Under the pieces are notes generated by a model. That model was not told the origin of the DNA, did no database searches, and worked only from the letters and a program-made list of their open reading frames with translations. The position numbers and the translations under genes are program-made. 30,998 nt of DNA, from the NCBI GenBank assembly GCA_964498785.1, contig CAZCJL010000079.1:1-30998 (forward strand), read 5' to 3'. Positions within the stretch are counted from its first letter, which is position 1. Each line of letters starts with the position of its first letter. Origin of the DNA: Mariaggregatimicrobium sp964498785 (lineage in GTDB: Bacteria; Zhuqueibacterota; Zhuqueibacteria; Thermofontimicrobiales; Thiofontviventaceae). This document shows positions 16,669 through 25,584 of this stretch, in pieces.

Positions 16669-19600
16669 TTATCCTCTGTTATATGCAATCGGAAGAACAA
16701 CAGTAAAGCGTGATCCTTTTCCTTTTTCGCTTTCCACGGTGATATAACCGTTGTGATTCTTGATAATTCCCTGTGTAATGGGAAGCCCCAACCCGCGACC
16801 ACTTTCATGGGTCGAATAAAAAATTGTGAAAATATTTTCAAACTCTTTTTCAGCGATTCCCGCGCCCTGATCAATGATGTCAATATGGACATATTCGTTT
16901 GCTTCGGTGGCGGTTCGAACAATAACCGGTTTTTGATAATTGGAAGCTTCCAGCGCATTTTGAATTAAATTCTCAAGCGCCTGAATTAACCTGGATTTAT
17001 TGCCCTTAATTTCGATGCCATTTATCCGAAGTTCAGGCCTAATTAGTGAGCCATTCGTCCCCAGATTTTCGATAACGCTGTTTACTAAATCATTCGGACA
17101 AAGATTTTCCCTGGATTGATCAGACTGGTTGGTGATATCCAGCGTTTGCAATAGTATTTTTTTTAGATTCAAAATTCCGTTCTTTAGTTCACGGATATAT
17201 TCATTTCTGGGATCGGTTAGCGGTATGTTGATCTCCAGTATTTCAATGATCATTCGCAAACCATCCACCGGATTTTTAAGATTGTGGATAATGCTACCGG
17301 CAAACGACCCGATTGCCGCCAATTTTTCCTGATCCTGCATTTCTTTGGAAATACGAATATTTGCGAGCGTTACCGTTAATTGCAGGAAAAGATATTGAAC
17401 AATGTTCGTGGTTTGAGGGTCCAAATCAGGTTGTGCCGGATGCAACCCTAAAATAGCGATTCCCTGAATATCATTCTTTTTCACTAATGGAAAAATAAGC
17501 GATTGTTCATCGGAAATATCAAGCTCACCAACGATGGTTGTAAATGTATGATGCGATAGCGGAGATTTTACCCTAACTAAATGTTGCACTCTTTTAAAAT
17601 CAATGGTCAGCGTGCGCGAAAAATTGTTTACTGAAACGCCATCGGTTTTCTTGCACAAGAAGAAATTTCCGTTTGGAAAATACAAATACATTTTGAAATA
17701 GCGGTAGGGGTAGATAAGTTTCAAAGTTCGTACAACAATTGAGAGCGCTTTTTCAGATAAATTGATTTTGGATAGATCAACACTCGCCTGCTGGATGTTT
17801 TTTTGTAATTGAGTTTGGCGCATCGTGGATTTCCGGATTTGCTCGTTAATCGAAATCAATATCGCAACTGTGAAAAAGATGATTGCAAAGGGCATTGCAT
17901 GGTATACGATTCCACCAAGACGTGTTGAAAAAAACGTTAGCGAGCCATACAAAATCATCACAATAAGAACATATAAAGCGATATAAATCGGGCGCCATTG
18001 ATAACGCTTTTCTACAAAACGGACGCTGATAAAGATCAGCGCCAAAAACAGCAGCAGCTTTACGGTTTCGCGAGGTACCTGCGGGATATGCACAAATTGC
18101 AAAACTTTTCGGCCGATATTAACCACGTTGCGCATCATACGACTGGATTGACGGACGTGTATAAAACTACCTGCGTCAACGTTTACAAGTCGTTTTTTAC
18201 TGCCATTTAAAAATACGATTTCCACATCGACCTGTTCGTGATTTCCGATACCAACATGACCGCCCGACCAATTTTGTGAAAACAGCGCGTTACTGGGGAT
18301 AATTTCCCGATATGCCAGTAGCGTATTTTTTGAGCCAGCCGAATAAACCCAAATTTTTGCTCCCAACGCCTCATGCGTATCAAAGGTTCCGACTATGTTC
18401 AGACTGATGAAACCGGAATCATTGGTTGCGTTTTGCAGCAGCGATGACCAGTATTCAAAATTTCCGACTACCAAATCCAGATCACCGTCGTCATCAATAT
18501 CTGCTGTGGCTGCTCCTGTATTGTAGCCACTGAGGTATCCGACTTTGGAATAAATTTCCGATCCGCTGCACTCCTGGAAATGATTGCACTGTACATTGCG
18601 GTATAAAAAATCCTGTCCAAAACGGGACACAAATAAATCCTGGTCACCGTCAAGGTCAAAATCTCCGGCGACCCCGGAATAGCTTCGCCCTTCCTGACGT
18701 ACATTCCATTCTTTTGCCTGATTTACAAAAATACCGGAATCCTGTTGCCATAAGTAAAGCGCATCCTCACCGGTTTCTGAACAGAGAAACAGGTCATTAT
18801 GCGCGTCATTGTTGAAATCGGCAATGGTGATTGAATTGACAAAACTGGCGATTTTTTGAGAGCCAAAATAATCTGTTTCAAGCGTGAGTCCTCCGTTGCC
18901 GTCATTCAATAACACAACAGGAATCGATGGATGATAAAATGCAATAATATCCTGGTGTCGGTCATTGTTAAAATCAGCGACAGCCACAGCCCGAATTCTG
19001 GTGGTAGGCAGCGGAACCGAATCCAATACCATTTCCTTAAACCGGTTATATTTGCAGTTGATAAAGATGCGTAACCCTTCCCGTTCATCAGCCAGGATAA
19101 GATCCGGATATCCATCCTCATTAATATCCGCAAGCGCGCCGTCTTGCAAATCAAGATCATCAGGAAGGTTTGACCGCAGCGTCATATCACGAAATACAGC
19201 GCTGCCATTGTTAACGAACAGGACTGTCGTACCTTGTTTACCAGCGAGCAACAAATCCGTGTCACCGTCCCGGTCGAAATCTGCTGCCAGGGATCCGATT
19301 TCGTATTTGCTTTTCCCCATCCGTGTTTCCACATTTCCGCCTGTGCCAGATTCAATCACATAATCGATGTAATAGCCTTTTCCCTGATTCAGCAATAAAT
19401 GATTTAAATTGTGATAGCATGTCAAATAAATATCAGGGCTTCCGTCATTATTAAAATCCGCGAATGTCACTCCCTGCACATCGTCAATCCTGTCCATGAG
19501 CGTGTGGCTTTGATGGTGTACCTGATCATGGAACAGAAAATAGCGCTGCTTTTGCATTTTGCTATCAGCAACAGGATCGAATTTCAGCAATGTTCCCCAG

Positions 19601-20532
19601 GCGCCGACAATCCAACCGTTATCTTCACCGATCATTTCAATGTCATGTAAGTCAGCGATTGTTGGAGAAGGAAAATGCTGCCAGTTCTGACCGTTATAAA
19701 TTAAAATTACTCCATCTTTTCCCACGGCAAAACCATAATCCGCACTTACCATATCGACTGCCCATAGATGGGATTGTGTGGGGGTTATTTCCTCTTTTAT
19801 GTGACCGTTTTCATAATGCAAAATGGTGCCATTATTACCCACAAGCCAACCTTCGTTCGGAGAAATAAAATCAAGGTCACGAATAATAACGGATGTTGGT
19901 GATTCCACGACAGTCCATTTTTTATTCTTCTGTAAAACCATACCCCGGCGACCACAGATGAATATCTGATTTGGTGATAAAATCTGAACAGCTCTGAAAT
20001 CCGAACTCACTGGCAGCCTTAAAATTTTCCACTCTCCGTCATGAAATTGAAAACCGCCACCATCTCCGATAGCAATACCGAATTGCTGATCCGTAAAATC
20101 GATTGCGCGAAATTTAATCGGAAAATAGTGAGGTGTGGGTTGCCATCTGCTGTTTTTAAATTCGATCAGCGAAAACCGCCGGTTCTTGACATTATTAACC
20201 GCCATCCATCCGAACGAAGAATCAATCATGCAAATTGTGTAAATGTCACCGGGATCATCCGAAGCATCGATTGTGACGGAGTCGGCTTTTGGCAGGAAAT
20301 TTGCTTTTAGGTTGCGCAATGAATCCGATATGCTCCATTGTTGTCCGTCATATTGGAGAATTAATCCATCATACGAGACTGCCCAGCCAATAGATGATGA
20401 CAACATATCCAAGCGCGCCAGATTTTGATGCGTGGGAGAATCGGTAATTTCCCATGACTGGCAAAACACAGGTGGCGCCAGGAAGAATAGATTCAGCAAA
20501 AATATGATAACTAATTTTTGTTTTGATTCCAT
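16669..20532 (-). CDS. Sensor histidine kinase with propeller, FG-GAP/VCBS and ASPIC/UnbV-like sensor
   Basis: This 1287-residue membrane histidine kinase has a very large extracytoplasmic sensor. In order (approximate residues): signal peptide (1-24); YCF48/BNR-like propeller with repeats such as NEGWLVGNNGTILHY and NGWIVGAWGTLLKF (25-330); seven FG-GAP/VCBS calcium-type loops, DFNNDGSPD, DFDRDGDTD, DINEDGYPD, DFNNDRHQD, DFNNDAHND, DFDLDGDQD, DIDDDGDLD (355-690); ASPIC/UnbV-like domain (712-800; EALGAKIWVYSAG); three membrane helices (about 820-895); GAF-like region (937-1050); phospho-acceptor His in SIIHNLKNPVDG (about 1080); N box NLIQNALEAS and G boxes DQGAGIA and GRGLGLPI (1185-1280). 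Start is ATG at 20532, with AGGAAC upstream and right before a clean signal peptide; the frame opens at 20586. Pairs with the activator at 15261. It recalls Bacteroidota hybrid regulators, in which a periplasmic propeller binds released glycans. Confidence 0.9.
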   Translation of the reverse strand: MESKQKLVIIFLLNLFFLAPPVFCQSWEITDSPTHQNLARLDMLSSSIGWAVSYDGLILQYDGQQWSISDSLRNLKANFLPKADSVTIDASDDPGDIYTICMIDSSFGWMAVNNVKNRRFSLIEFKNSRWQPTPHYFPIKFRAIDFTDQQFGIAIGDGGGFQFHDGEWKILRLPVSSDFRAVQILSPNQIFICGRRGMVLQKNKKWTVVESPTSVIIRDLDFISPNEGWLVGNNGTILHYENGHIKEEITPTQSHLWAVDMVSADYGFAVGKDGVILIYNGQNWQHFPSPTIADLHDIEMIGEDNGWIVGAWGTLLKFDPVADSKMQKQRYFLFHDQVHHQSHTLMDRIDDVQGVTFADFNNDGSPDIYLTCYHNLNHLLLNQGKGYYIDYVIESGTGGNVETRMGKSKYEIGSLAADFDRDGDTDLLLAGKQGTTVLFVNNGSAVFRDMTLRSNLPDDLDLQDGALADINEDGYPDLILADEREGLRIFINCKYNRFKEMVLDSVPLPTTRIRAVAVADFNNDRHQDIIAFYHPSIPVVLLNDGNGGLTLETDYFGSQKIASFVNSITIADFNNDAHNDLFLCSETGEDALYLWQQDSGIFVNQAKEWNVRQEGRSYSGVAGDFDLDGDQDLFVSRFGQDFLYRNVQCNHFQECSGSEIYSKVGYLSGYNTGAATADIDDDGDLDLVVGNFEYWSSLLQNATNDSGFISLNIVGTFDTHEALGAKIWVYSAGSKNTLLAYREIIPSNALFSQNWSGGHVGIGNHEQVDVEIVFLNGSKKRLVNVDAGSFIHVRQSSRMMRNVVNIGRKVLQFVHIPQVPRETVKLLLFLALIFISVRFVEKRYQWRPIYIALYVLIVMILYGSLTFFSTRLGGIVYHAMPFAIIFFTVAILISINEQIRKSTMRQTQLQKNIQQASVDLSKINLSEKALSIVVRTLKLIYPYRYFKMYLYFPNGNFFLCKKTDGVSVNNFSRTLTIDFKRVQHLVRVKSPLSHHTFTTIVGELDISDEQSLIFPLVKKNDIQGIAILGLHPAQPDLDPQTTNIVQYLFLQLTVTLANIRISKEMQDQEKLAAIGSFAGSIIHNLKNPVDGLRMIIEILEINIPLTDPRNEYIRELKNGILNLKKILLQTLDITNQSDQSRENLCPNDLVNSVIENLGTNGSLIRPELRINGIEIKGNKSRLIQALENLIQNALEASNYQKPVIVRTATEANEYVHIDIIDQGAGIAEKEFENIFTIFYSTHESGRGLGLPITQGIIKNHNGYITVESEKGKGSRFTVVLPIAYNRG

Positions 20533-20660
20533 GAACAAAGTTCCTATCTTCATAAAAATAGTAATGAATAAAAAAATGAATGTCAAGCAAAAAATTTTTA
20601 GCAGGTGATAACCCGGAATATTATGCGGCGTGCATCGCTTTTACAGCCTGTCCACGAATT

Positions 20661-20756
20661 ACCCGTGCGAAGGTTATTAAAATAGACGGGTCTGTATATT
20701 GAAAAAAATTCAATGAATTATCTATATATTGTATAGCTACAAACCTTCGCAAGGGT
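20661..20756. repeat. Inverted-repeat element (copy C)
   Basis: ACCCGTGCGAAGGTT (20661-20675) is matched by AACCTTCGCAAGGGT (20742-20756), with one mismatch in 15. The 66-bp interior is AT-rich and contains promoter-like TTGAAA and TATATA boxes 18 bp apart (20699-20728). It lies in the divergent region between the kinase gene and the plus-strand operon. Arms match those at 1743-1837. Confidence 0.65.
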
Positions 20757-20803
20757 TTGCCCGGCAATTACCGAGTTCCCGGACACGTTCTTTATATGAT
20801 GCA

Positions 20804-20829
20804 CGTACAATGCATAATAGCATTGTACG
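20804..20829. promoter_or_regulatory. 26-bp inverted repeat, possible operator
   Basis: CGTACAATGC and GCATTGTACG are perfect 10-bp arms around ATAATA, ending 54 bp before the first start codon of the plus-strand operon. Size and symmetry suit a dimeric repressor site or a leader hairpin. It differs from the TGTGAA-N6-TTCACA sites of the opposite operon. A ribosome site AAGGAG follows at 20873-20878. Confidence 0.5.
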
Positions 20830-20883
20830 CCGGATTTGTTATGTAAAATAATAATACAAATCAATAAACACTAAGGAGAAAAA

Positions 20884-21453
20884 ATGAGATCAGTAAAATT
20901 TTTTGGAATGATTGTGCTTGCACTTTTTCTGTTTCATCAGACCTGTTTTTCTGCAGAATTCACTGCGGAGCAACCTTTTTTGCTCACCTCTGCAGGTCAG
21001 AGTGCGGATATTTTGATGGTAAAAATACTGTCGCAAAAATCGGGGCTGGAATTTACATTTGATAAAATTGCAAAACCAGACGCCTTTAAAGAAATGGCCT
21101 CGCTGGTGATAGTCAGTGGTGGCAGTACAAAAGGGCTGGGCGCGGCGAAAATTGATAAAGATCAGGAATTAACGCGCGTAAAATTGCTGCTTAACAGCGC
21201 CAGAGAAGCGAATATGAAAATTGTTACCATGCATCTCGGCGGAAAAGCGCGCCGCGGAAAACTTTCGGATGAGTTCAATAGCCTGGCTGCTGAAAACGCC
21301 GATTGTCTGATTGTGGTTAAAAGCGGTGATGAAGATCAATTCTTCAGCAATATTGCCAAAACGAAAAATATCCCGATTCATTTAGTTGAAAAAATAATGG
21401 ATGTCGGGGGTATTTTAAACGATATTTTCAAAACACAATCAGAAGAACAATAA
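20884..21453 (+). CDS. Small exported protein, DUF6305-like
   Basis: This 189-residue exported protein of unknown function has a signal peptide (about 1-23, ending CFSA) and then one alpha/beta-looking domain. Its start, LLTSAGQSADILMVKILSQK, and the following VIVSGGSTKGLGAAKID and IVTMHLGGKARRGK recall the DUF6305 family as I remember it; this needs a profile search. Alternating hydrophobic strands and glycine loops suggest a Rossmann-like fold with a ligand pocket. It is the first gene of the five-gene plus-strand operon, with AAGGAG before ATG and a 21-bp gap to GGT2. A role as periplasmic binding partner of the permease in the divergent operon is inference only; it is shorter than a DctP protein (about 330 residues). 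Confidence 0.6.
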   Translation: MRSVKFFGMIVLALFLFHQTCFSAEFTAEQPFLLTSAGQSADILMVKILSQKSGLEFTFDKIAKPDAFKEMASLVIVSGGSTKGLGAAKIDKDQELTRVKLLLNSAREANMKIVTMHLGGKARRGKLSDEFNSLAAENADCLIVVKSGDEDQFFSNIAKTKNIPIHLVEKIMDVGGILNDIFKTQSEEQ

Positions 21454-21474
21454 ACAGAATTCAGGTAATTATTT

Positions 21475-23115
21475 ATGACACGATTTCGATCTTTGAAAAT
21501 TGCTCTTATTTTTATTCTTTTTCTTGCGCAATTCGCTTCTGCAAATTCCAGAGCAACCTCAGGAATGATTGTTTCCGGCCATCCTCTGGCTTCGGAATTC
21601 GGATTGAAAATATTAAAATCCGGTGGCAACGTTGTGGATGCCGCAGTTGGCGCCGCGATGGTGATCGGTGTGGCAGAACCGTTTGGTTCAGGGCTCGGCG
21701 GTGGCGGCGCGATGCTCATTTATCTGAATGATTTGGATAGCCTGACCATGATAAATTATTATGCCTGCGCGCCGCAAAATCTACCTGATGATGTCGGCAG
21801 TTACGGAGCAGAGACCATCCTCGTGCCGGGTACTGTCGCCGGACTTCACCGCGCGCTAACGTTATATGGCACGATTTCATGGAAAAATATGATCGACCAG
21901 GTTATTGAGCAGGTGAAAGAGGGCATTGTGGTTGATGAATATTTGTATCAGGTTATTCTCGAATCGTATGAAAAAATTTATTCCCACCCGCAAACACGTT
22001 CGATTTATTTGGAGAACGACTTCCCGCCGCCGGTCGGCACGGTCATCAGGAATGAACGTATTTTGAAAACACTTGAATTGGTATCCACAAATGGCCCGGA
22101 AATTTTTTATAACGGAGTGATTGCGGATTCAATTGAAGCTGTTGTTAGTTCATTGGGCGGGACGTTGCAAAAGTCAGATTTGAGTCAATATCAGGTGCAA
22201 CAGGTGAAGCCATTATCCGGAACCTATCGTGAGCATGAAATTGTTTCCGCACCACCACCAATGTCCGGGGCGTCTGTTATCGAAATTCTCAACATACTCA
22301 AATTTCGGAATGTACCTTTAATGGGAGATATTACAACAAATGTCCACACATTTCGTTTAATGATCGAAGCAACTAAACACGGGTACATCGACAGGCTGCA
22401 TTTTCTCGGTGATCCGAATTTTCATCCGGTAGATGACGAGATGCTTGTTTCTACTTCTTTTGCCAGAACCCGATTTGATAGCATTCGGAAATATTGTCCG
22501 TGGCAGGGGAAATCCCCGGAAAACAGCCATTCACCAGTGAAGCGCCAACATGACGACATTGAAGGAAGTACAACCCATATTTCAGTGGTGGACTCTGCCG
22601 GGAACGCAGTCTCATTGACACAAACTTTGAACCGGTTTTGGGGTTCGGGAATCAGCGTGTGTGGATTTCTGCTGAACAATGGCATGACCAGTTTTTACAA
22701 AGATGATTCTCTGAACGGCATGGAACCCGGAAAACAGCCGCGGACAACCATTGCTCCGACACTCGTTTTCAAAGATAATAAATTAAAAATAGTCATCGGA
22801 TCGCCAGGTGGCGGACGGATTATTTCAACGCTGGTGCAGGTGTTGTGTCAGCTAATTGATTTTCATAAATCTGCGCATGAGGCCAATAGCGCCCCTCGTT
22901 TTGCGCTGCACCAAAGTGGCGAAATGCTGCCGGTGGAAGGTCGTTTTTCTCCGACAATCCTCGATTCCCTGAAAAAAATTGGGCATCATATCCAAATCCG
23001 GGATAATATGGATCTCTATTTCGGCGGTGTTCAATTAATTTTAATTGATCCTGAATCGCGAATATTAACCGGCTCCTCTGACCCCCGACGGTCAGGAGCA
23101 GTTATGGGATATTAA
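21475..23115 (+). CDS. GGT-family Ntn hydrolase with altered substrate residues (GGT2)
   Basis: This 546-residue periplasmic protein of the gamma-glutamyltranspeptidase family has a signal peptide ending ASANS (about 25). The self-processing core is intact: GNVVDAAVGA, catalytic Thr366 in EGSTTHISVVD, Asn386, and GSPGGGRI. The residues that hold the gamma-glutamyl group in known GGTs are not kept. The carboxylate-binding Arg (R114 in E. coli, R109 in GGT1) is Tyr96 in NYYACAP, the amino-group Asp (D433 in E. coli) is Ser406 in NNGMTSF, and the SS pair is TT in RTTIAPT. It is therefore likely an active amidase or acylase with a different substrate, as in the cephalosporin-acylase branch. It lies between the DUF6305-like gene (21-bp gap) and the C45-type hydrolase (17-bp gap). 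Confidence 0.88.
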   Translation: MTRFRSLKIALIFILFLAQFASANSRATSGMIVSGHPLASEFGLKILKSGGNVVDAAVGAAMVIGVAEPFGSGLGGGGAMLIYLNDLDSLTMINYYACAPQNLPDDVGSYGAETILVPGTVAGLHRALTLYGTISWKNMIDQVIEQVKEGIVVDEYLYQVILESYEKIYSHPQTRSIYLENDFPPPVGTVIRNERILKTLELVSTNGPEIFYNGVIADSIEAVVSSLGGTLQKSDLSQYQVQQVKPLSGTYREHEIVSAPPPMSGASVIEILNILKFRNVPLMGDITTNVHTFRLMIEATKHGYIDRLHFLGDPNFHPVDDEMLVSTSFARTRFDSIRKYCPWQGKSPENSHSPVKRQHDDIEGSTTHISVVDSAGNAVSLTQTLNRFWGSGISVCGFLLNNGMTSFYKDDSLNGMEPGKQPRTTIAPTLVFKDNKLKIVIGSPGGGRIISTLVQVLCQLIDFHKSAHEANSAPRFALHQSGEMLPVEGRFSPTILDSLKKIGHHIQIRDNMDLYFGGVQLILIDPESRILTGSSDPRRSGAVMGY

Positions 23116-23132
23116 AATAAAAGGTAATTATT

Positions 23133-24683
23133 ATGATTAAAAATTTGCTACGAGTTGTTATTTCCGTTTTGGTGTTTTCTCCGCTACTAGCACAGACAAC
23201 TTCATACAACGAAGAATGTACAATCGGTGTTGCATCAGGCGCCGCGACTGAAGACGGACGACCGTTGTTGTGGAAAACCCGAGACTACATTTCCAGACCG
23301 GACAATGAAGTAACCTACAACACCACGATGGAGTACGCGTTTGTCGCTGTAGTGAATGCCCGCGGCACACAACCCTGGATGGGGTTGAATGATCAGGGAT
23401 TCGCGATAATTAATTCAACCTCCAGTGATTTACCGGGAGGGTCAGGTAGCATTTCTAATGGCGAGTTAATGAAGATCGCACTTGGCAATTGCGCTTCTGT
23501 GGCTGAATTTGAAAAATTTCTTTTGAAAACTAACGACGACGATCGTTCCACGCAGGCTAATTTTGGCGTGATTGACGCCAGCGGTGCTGCTGCAATTTTC
23601 GAAACTGGCGGAGACGTCTACTGGAAATTTGACGCCAATGATAGCACCGTGGCGCCCGACGGAATCGTTCTGCGGACGAACTTTGCGTTTAATGGCGCCG
23701 CGAAAAACGGACTGAATAATTCCATTTACAGTATCGAGCGCTACCGCAGGCAGGATATTTTAATTAATGATTTTCACGACGGTGATAGCTTGAATTACCG
23801 CAGTATTCTTCGCTATCAAATGCGGGATTTTGCCTATTCCAACGGTGATCCGGTGCCTGTCCCGTTTTCCGATCAATGGCAATCGAATCGACCGTATGGT
23901 TATATTTTTGCATATCGCTGTATTTGCCGCTCCACTTCTATTTCTGCGGCAGTTATCCAGGGCGTGTTACCTGATGAGTCTCCGTTACTGAGTACAATGT
24001 GGACAATTTTAGGACAACCGGCAACTGCTGTTGCTGTTCCGTACTGGCCTGTTGGTGATACGCCAGCGGAAGCGGATGGCCCGTCTACCGCGCCGCTGTG
24101 CAACATCGCCAACCAGTTCCGTGCCCTGTTGTTTGATTATTCTCCTAACACAAATTATATTGATTCCTACAAACTACGGGATGGTAACGGCGGCGGATTA
24201 TGGTCAATGACATTTCCGGCAGAAGATTCGATTTTTAGTGTTGCCGAACGAAATCTTGCCCAATGGCGCAGCGACACTCTAAATAGAGCCGATATGCTGG
24301 AAACCGAATCGACATTAGCACAGTTTGCCCTCTCGTCATTGACTAATGCGTATCAGGCGATTACTACAGTTGTCGCCGAAAATGCACCGGAGAATACACC
24401 GGATGGATTTTCGCTCACCCAGAATTATCCCAATCCCTTTAATCCGGAAACGAGCATTCGCTTTTCGCTGCCGGAACCGTGCGACGTGACGCTGGATATT
24501 TTCAATCTTTTGGGAGAAAAAGTCACCACAGTGCTGGCTCAACATCATGAACAGGGCGTTCATCAGGTACAATGGAATGCAGCCGGTTTTGCCAGTGGTA
24601 TTTACGTATATCAAATCCATGCCCGTTCATTGGCGGATCAGAAGGAATATGTTGCCAGAAATAAGTTGACAATTCTTAAATAA
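23133..24683 (+). CDS. T9SS-tagged Ntn hydrolase, C45 (acyl-transferase-like) type
   Basis: This 516-residue exported protein has an N-terminal-nucleophile amidohydrolase domain and a T9SS sorting domain. Seen: signal peptide (about 1-20, SPLLA), then Cys29 in ECTIGVASGAATEDGRPL, where Cys would become the N-terminal nucleophile after processing. LLWKTRDY follows with the Arg-Asp typical of these enzymes, and WMGLNDQGFAIINS and NFGVIDASGAAAIFET fit the acyl-CoA:6-aminopenicillanate acyl-transferase (C45) or linear-amide hydrolase fold. The C-terminal about 90 residues (NYPNPFNPETSIRFSL to NKLTILK) direct it to the cell surface. A C69 dipeptidase-type assignment is the main alternative. It is flanked at 17 and 18 bp by GGT2 and the AstE-like gene, so it probably attacks the same substrate class. 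Eight residues lie between the likely signal cleavage and Cys29, so a second processing step is expected. Confidence 0.78.
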   Translation: MIKNLLRVVISVLVFSPLLAQTTSYNEECTIGVASGAATEDGRPLLWKTRDYISRPDNEVTYNTTMEYAFVAVVNARGTQPWMGLNDQGFAIINSTSSDLPGGSGSISNGELMKIALGNCASVAEFEKFLLKTNDDDRSTQANFGVIDASGAAAIFETGGDVYWKFDANDSTVAPDGIVLRTNFAFNGAAKNGLNNSIYSIERYRRQDILINDFHDGDSLNYRSILRYQMRDFAYSNGDPVPVPFSDQWQSNRPYGYIFAYRCICRSTSISAAVIQGVLPDESPLLSTMWTILGQPATAVAVPYWPVGDTPAEADGPSTAPLCNIANQFRALLFDYSPNTNYIDSYKLRDGNGGGLWSMTFPAEDSIFSVAERNLAQWRSDTLNRADMLETESTLAQFALSSLTNAYQAITTVVAENAPENTPDGFSLTQNYPNPFNPETSIRFSLPEPCDVTLDIFNLLGEKVTTVLAQHHEQGVHQVQWNAAGFASGIYVYQIHARSLADQKEYVARNKLTILK

Positions 24684-24701
24684 AACAGGAGTTTTATAAG
24701 A

Positions 24702-25565
24702 ATGAAACAAAAACCGATTTCGTTATGCTCTGTTTTTGTGTTCACCATCATAGCGATTTTTAGTAACTACAACTGTGCCAAAGGACCATACCATTATTTG
24801 AGTAAACAGAGCCGCGTGATTCATCAAACTTATTGGGAATCAGAATCTCACATCGCCGGTCACATGATGGAAGGCACGCAGTATAAAACGCCGCTGTTTC
24901 GGTTCGAGGGAGCGAGCGACGGCCCGACGGTCTTGATAGTTGGCGGTACCCACGGCAACGAACCAGCGGGATTTGAAGCAGCGCATCGGCTGATTGCACA
25001 ATTTGCCGGAACTCCGCCGCAGAAGGGAGTTGTCTTCATTATCCCGGAGGCGAATAAAATTTCTATTCTCAATAACAACCGCCGCATTCCTGTGCCGGAA
25101 GGTGTGGATCGCGAGCGTGGGAATTTAAATCGCTGCTATCCGGGAGATGCAAACGGATTACCCATGGAAAAAATGGCGAGTGAAGTAACAGAACTCATTC
25201 GGTCAGAAAATGTTAAATTGCTGTTAGATTTGCACGAAAGTCCGGTATTTCATCTTGAGTACAAGTCAAAAAAGAAAGAGTACCACGGTTTGGGACAAAC
25301 GCTGATTTATACGCCCAATGAAGAAGCCACCTGGCTGGGAATGGTTACTCTGGATCATTTGAACAGCCAGATACCGCCAGGCCTAAAACAATTTTCATTG
25401 GCCGAGCGCCCGATTAAATACAGCACCGCCTGGGTTGCCGGAGAGTATTTTAATATTCCCGGATTTACTGTAGAAACCTGTAAAAAACTCCCTCTTAAAG
25501 AACGAATTCATTATCAATTAGAGGTTGTGAACAGGATTCTGCAGGAATTTGGAGTGATTGATTAA
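24702..25565 (+). CDS. AstE/AspA-family zinc deacylase, exported (second copy)
   Basis: This 287-residue succinylglutamate desuccinylase/aspartoacylase-type enzyme has zinc ligands His84 and Glu87 in VGGTHGNEPAG and His178 in LLDLHES, and the substrate motif RGNLNRCYPG near 139-148. An N-terminal hydrophobic stretch (about 8-20) precedes Cys25 in NYNCAKG. This could be a weak lipobox (the usual Leu at -3 is Asn), so it may be a lipoprotein or simply exported. It is shorter than the divergent paralogue (372) and lacks the insertion after the first zinc motif. It lies 18 bp after the C45-type gene and 19 bp before the aminotransferase, in the operon. Predicted to remove an acyl group from an amino acid outside the cytoplasm; the substrate is unknown. 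Confidence 0.82.
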   Translation: MKQKPISLCSVFVFTIIAIFSNYNCAKGPYHYLSKQSRVIHQTYWESESHIAGHMMEGTQYKTPLFRFEGASDGPTVLIVGGTHGNEPAGFEAAHRLIAQFAGTPPQKGVVFIIPEANKISILNNNRRIPVPEGVDRERGNLNRCYPGDANGLPMEKMASEVTELIRSENVKLLLDLHESPVFHLEYKSKKKEYHGLGQTLIYTPNEEATWLGMVTLDHLNSQIPPGLKQFSLAERPIKYSTAWVAGEYFNIPGFTVETCKKLPLKERIHYQLEVVNRILQEFGVID

Positions 25566-25584
25566 ACGAAAACAGGAGGAATTT

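Noticed and set aside
16668..16958. N-terminal extension of the response regulator by 97 residues
   Set aside because: It overlaps the kinase ATPase-domain codons in another frame, and the receiver begins right at the ATG at 16667 with a good ribosome site.
20661..20883. Sigma-54 promoter for the plus-strand operon
   Set aside because: No GG-N10-GC element with acceptable flanks and no TGTGAA-N6-TTCACA site was found, so control by the same activator is not supported.
20884..21453. The small exported protein as a DctP-type solute-binding protein
   Set aside because: At 189 residues it is far shorter than DctP proteins and shows none of their motifs; only a looser binding role remains possible.
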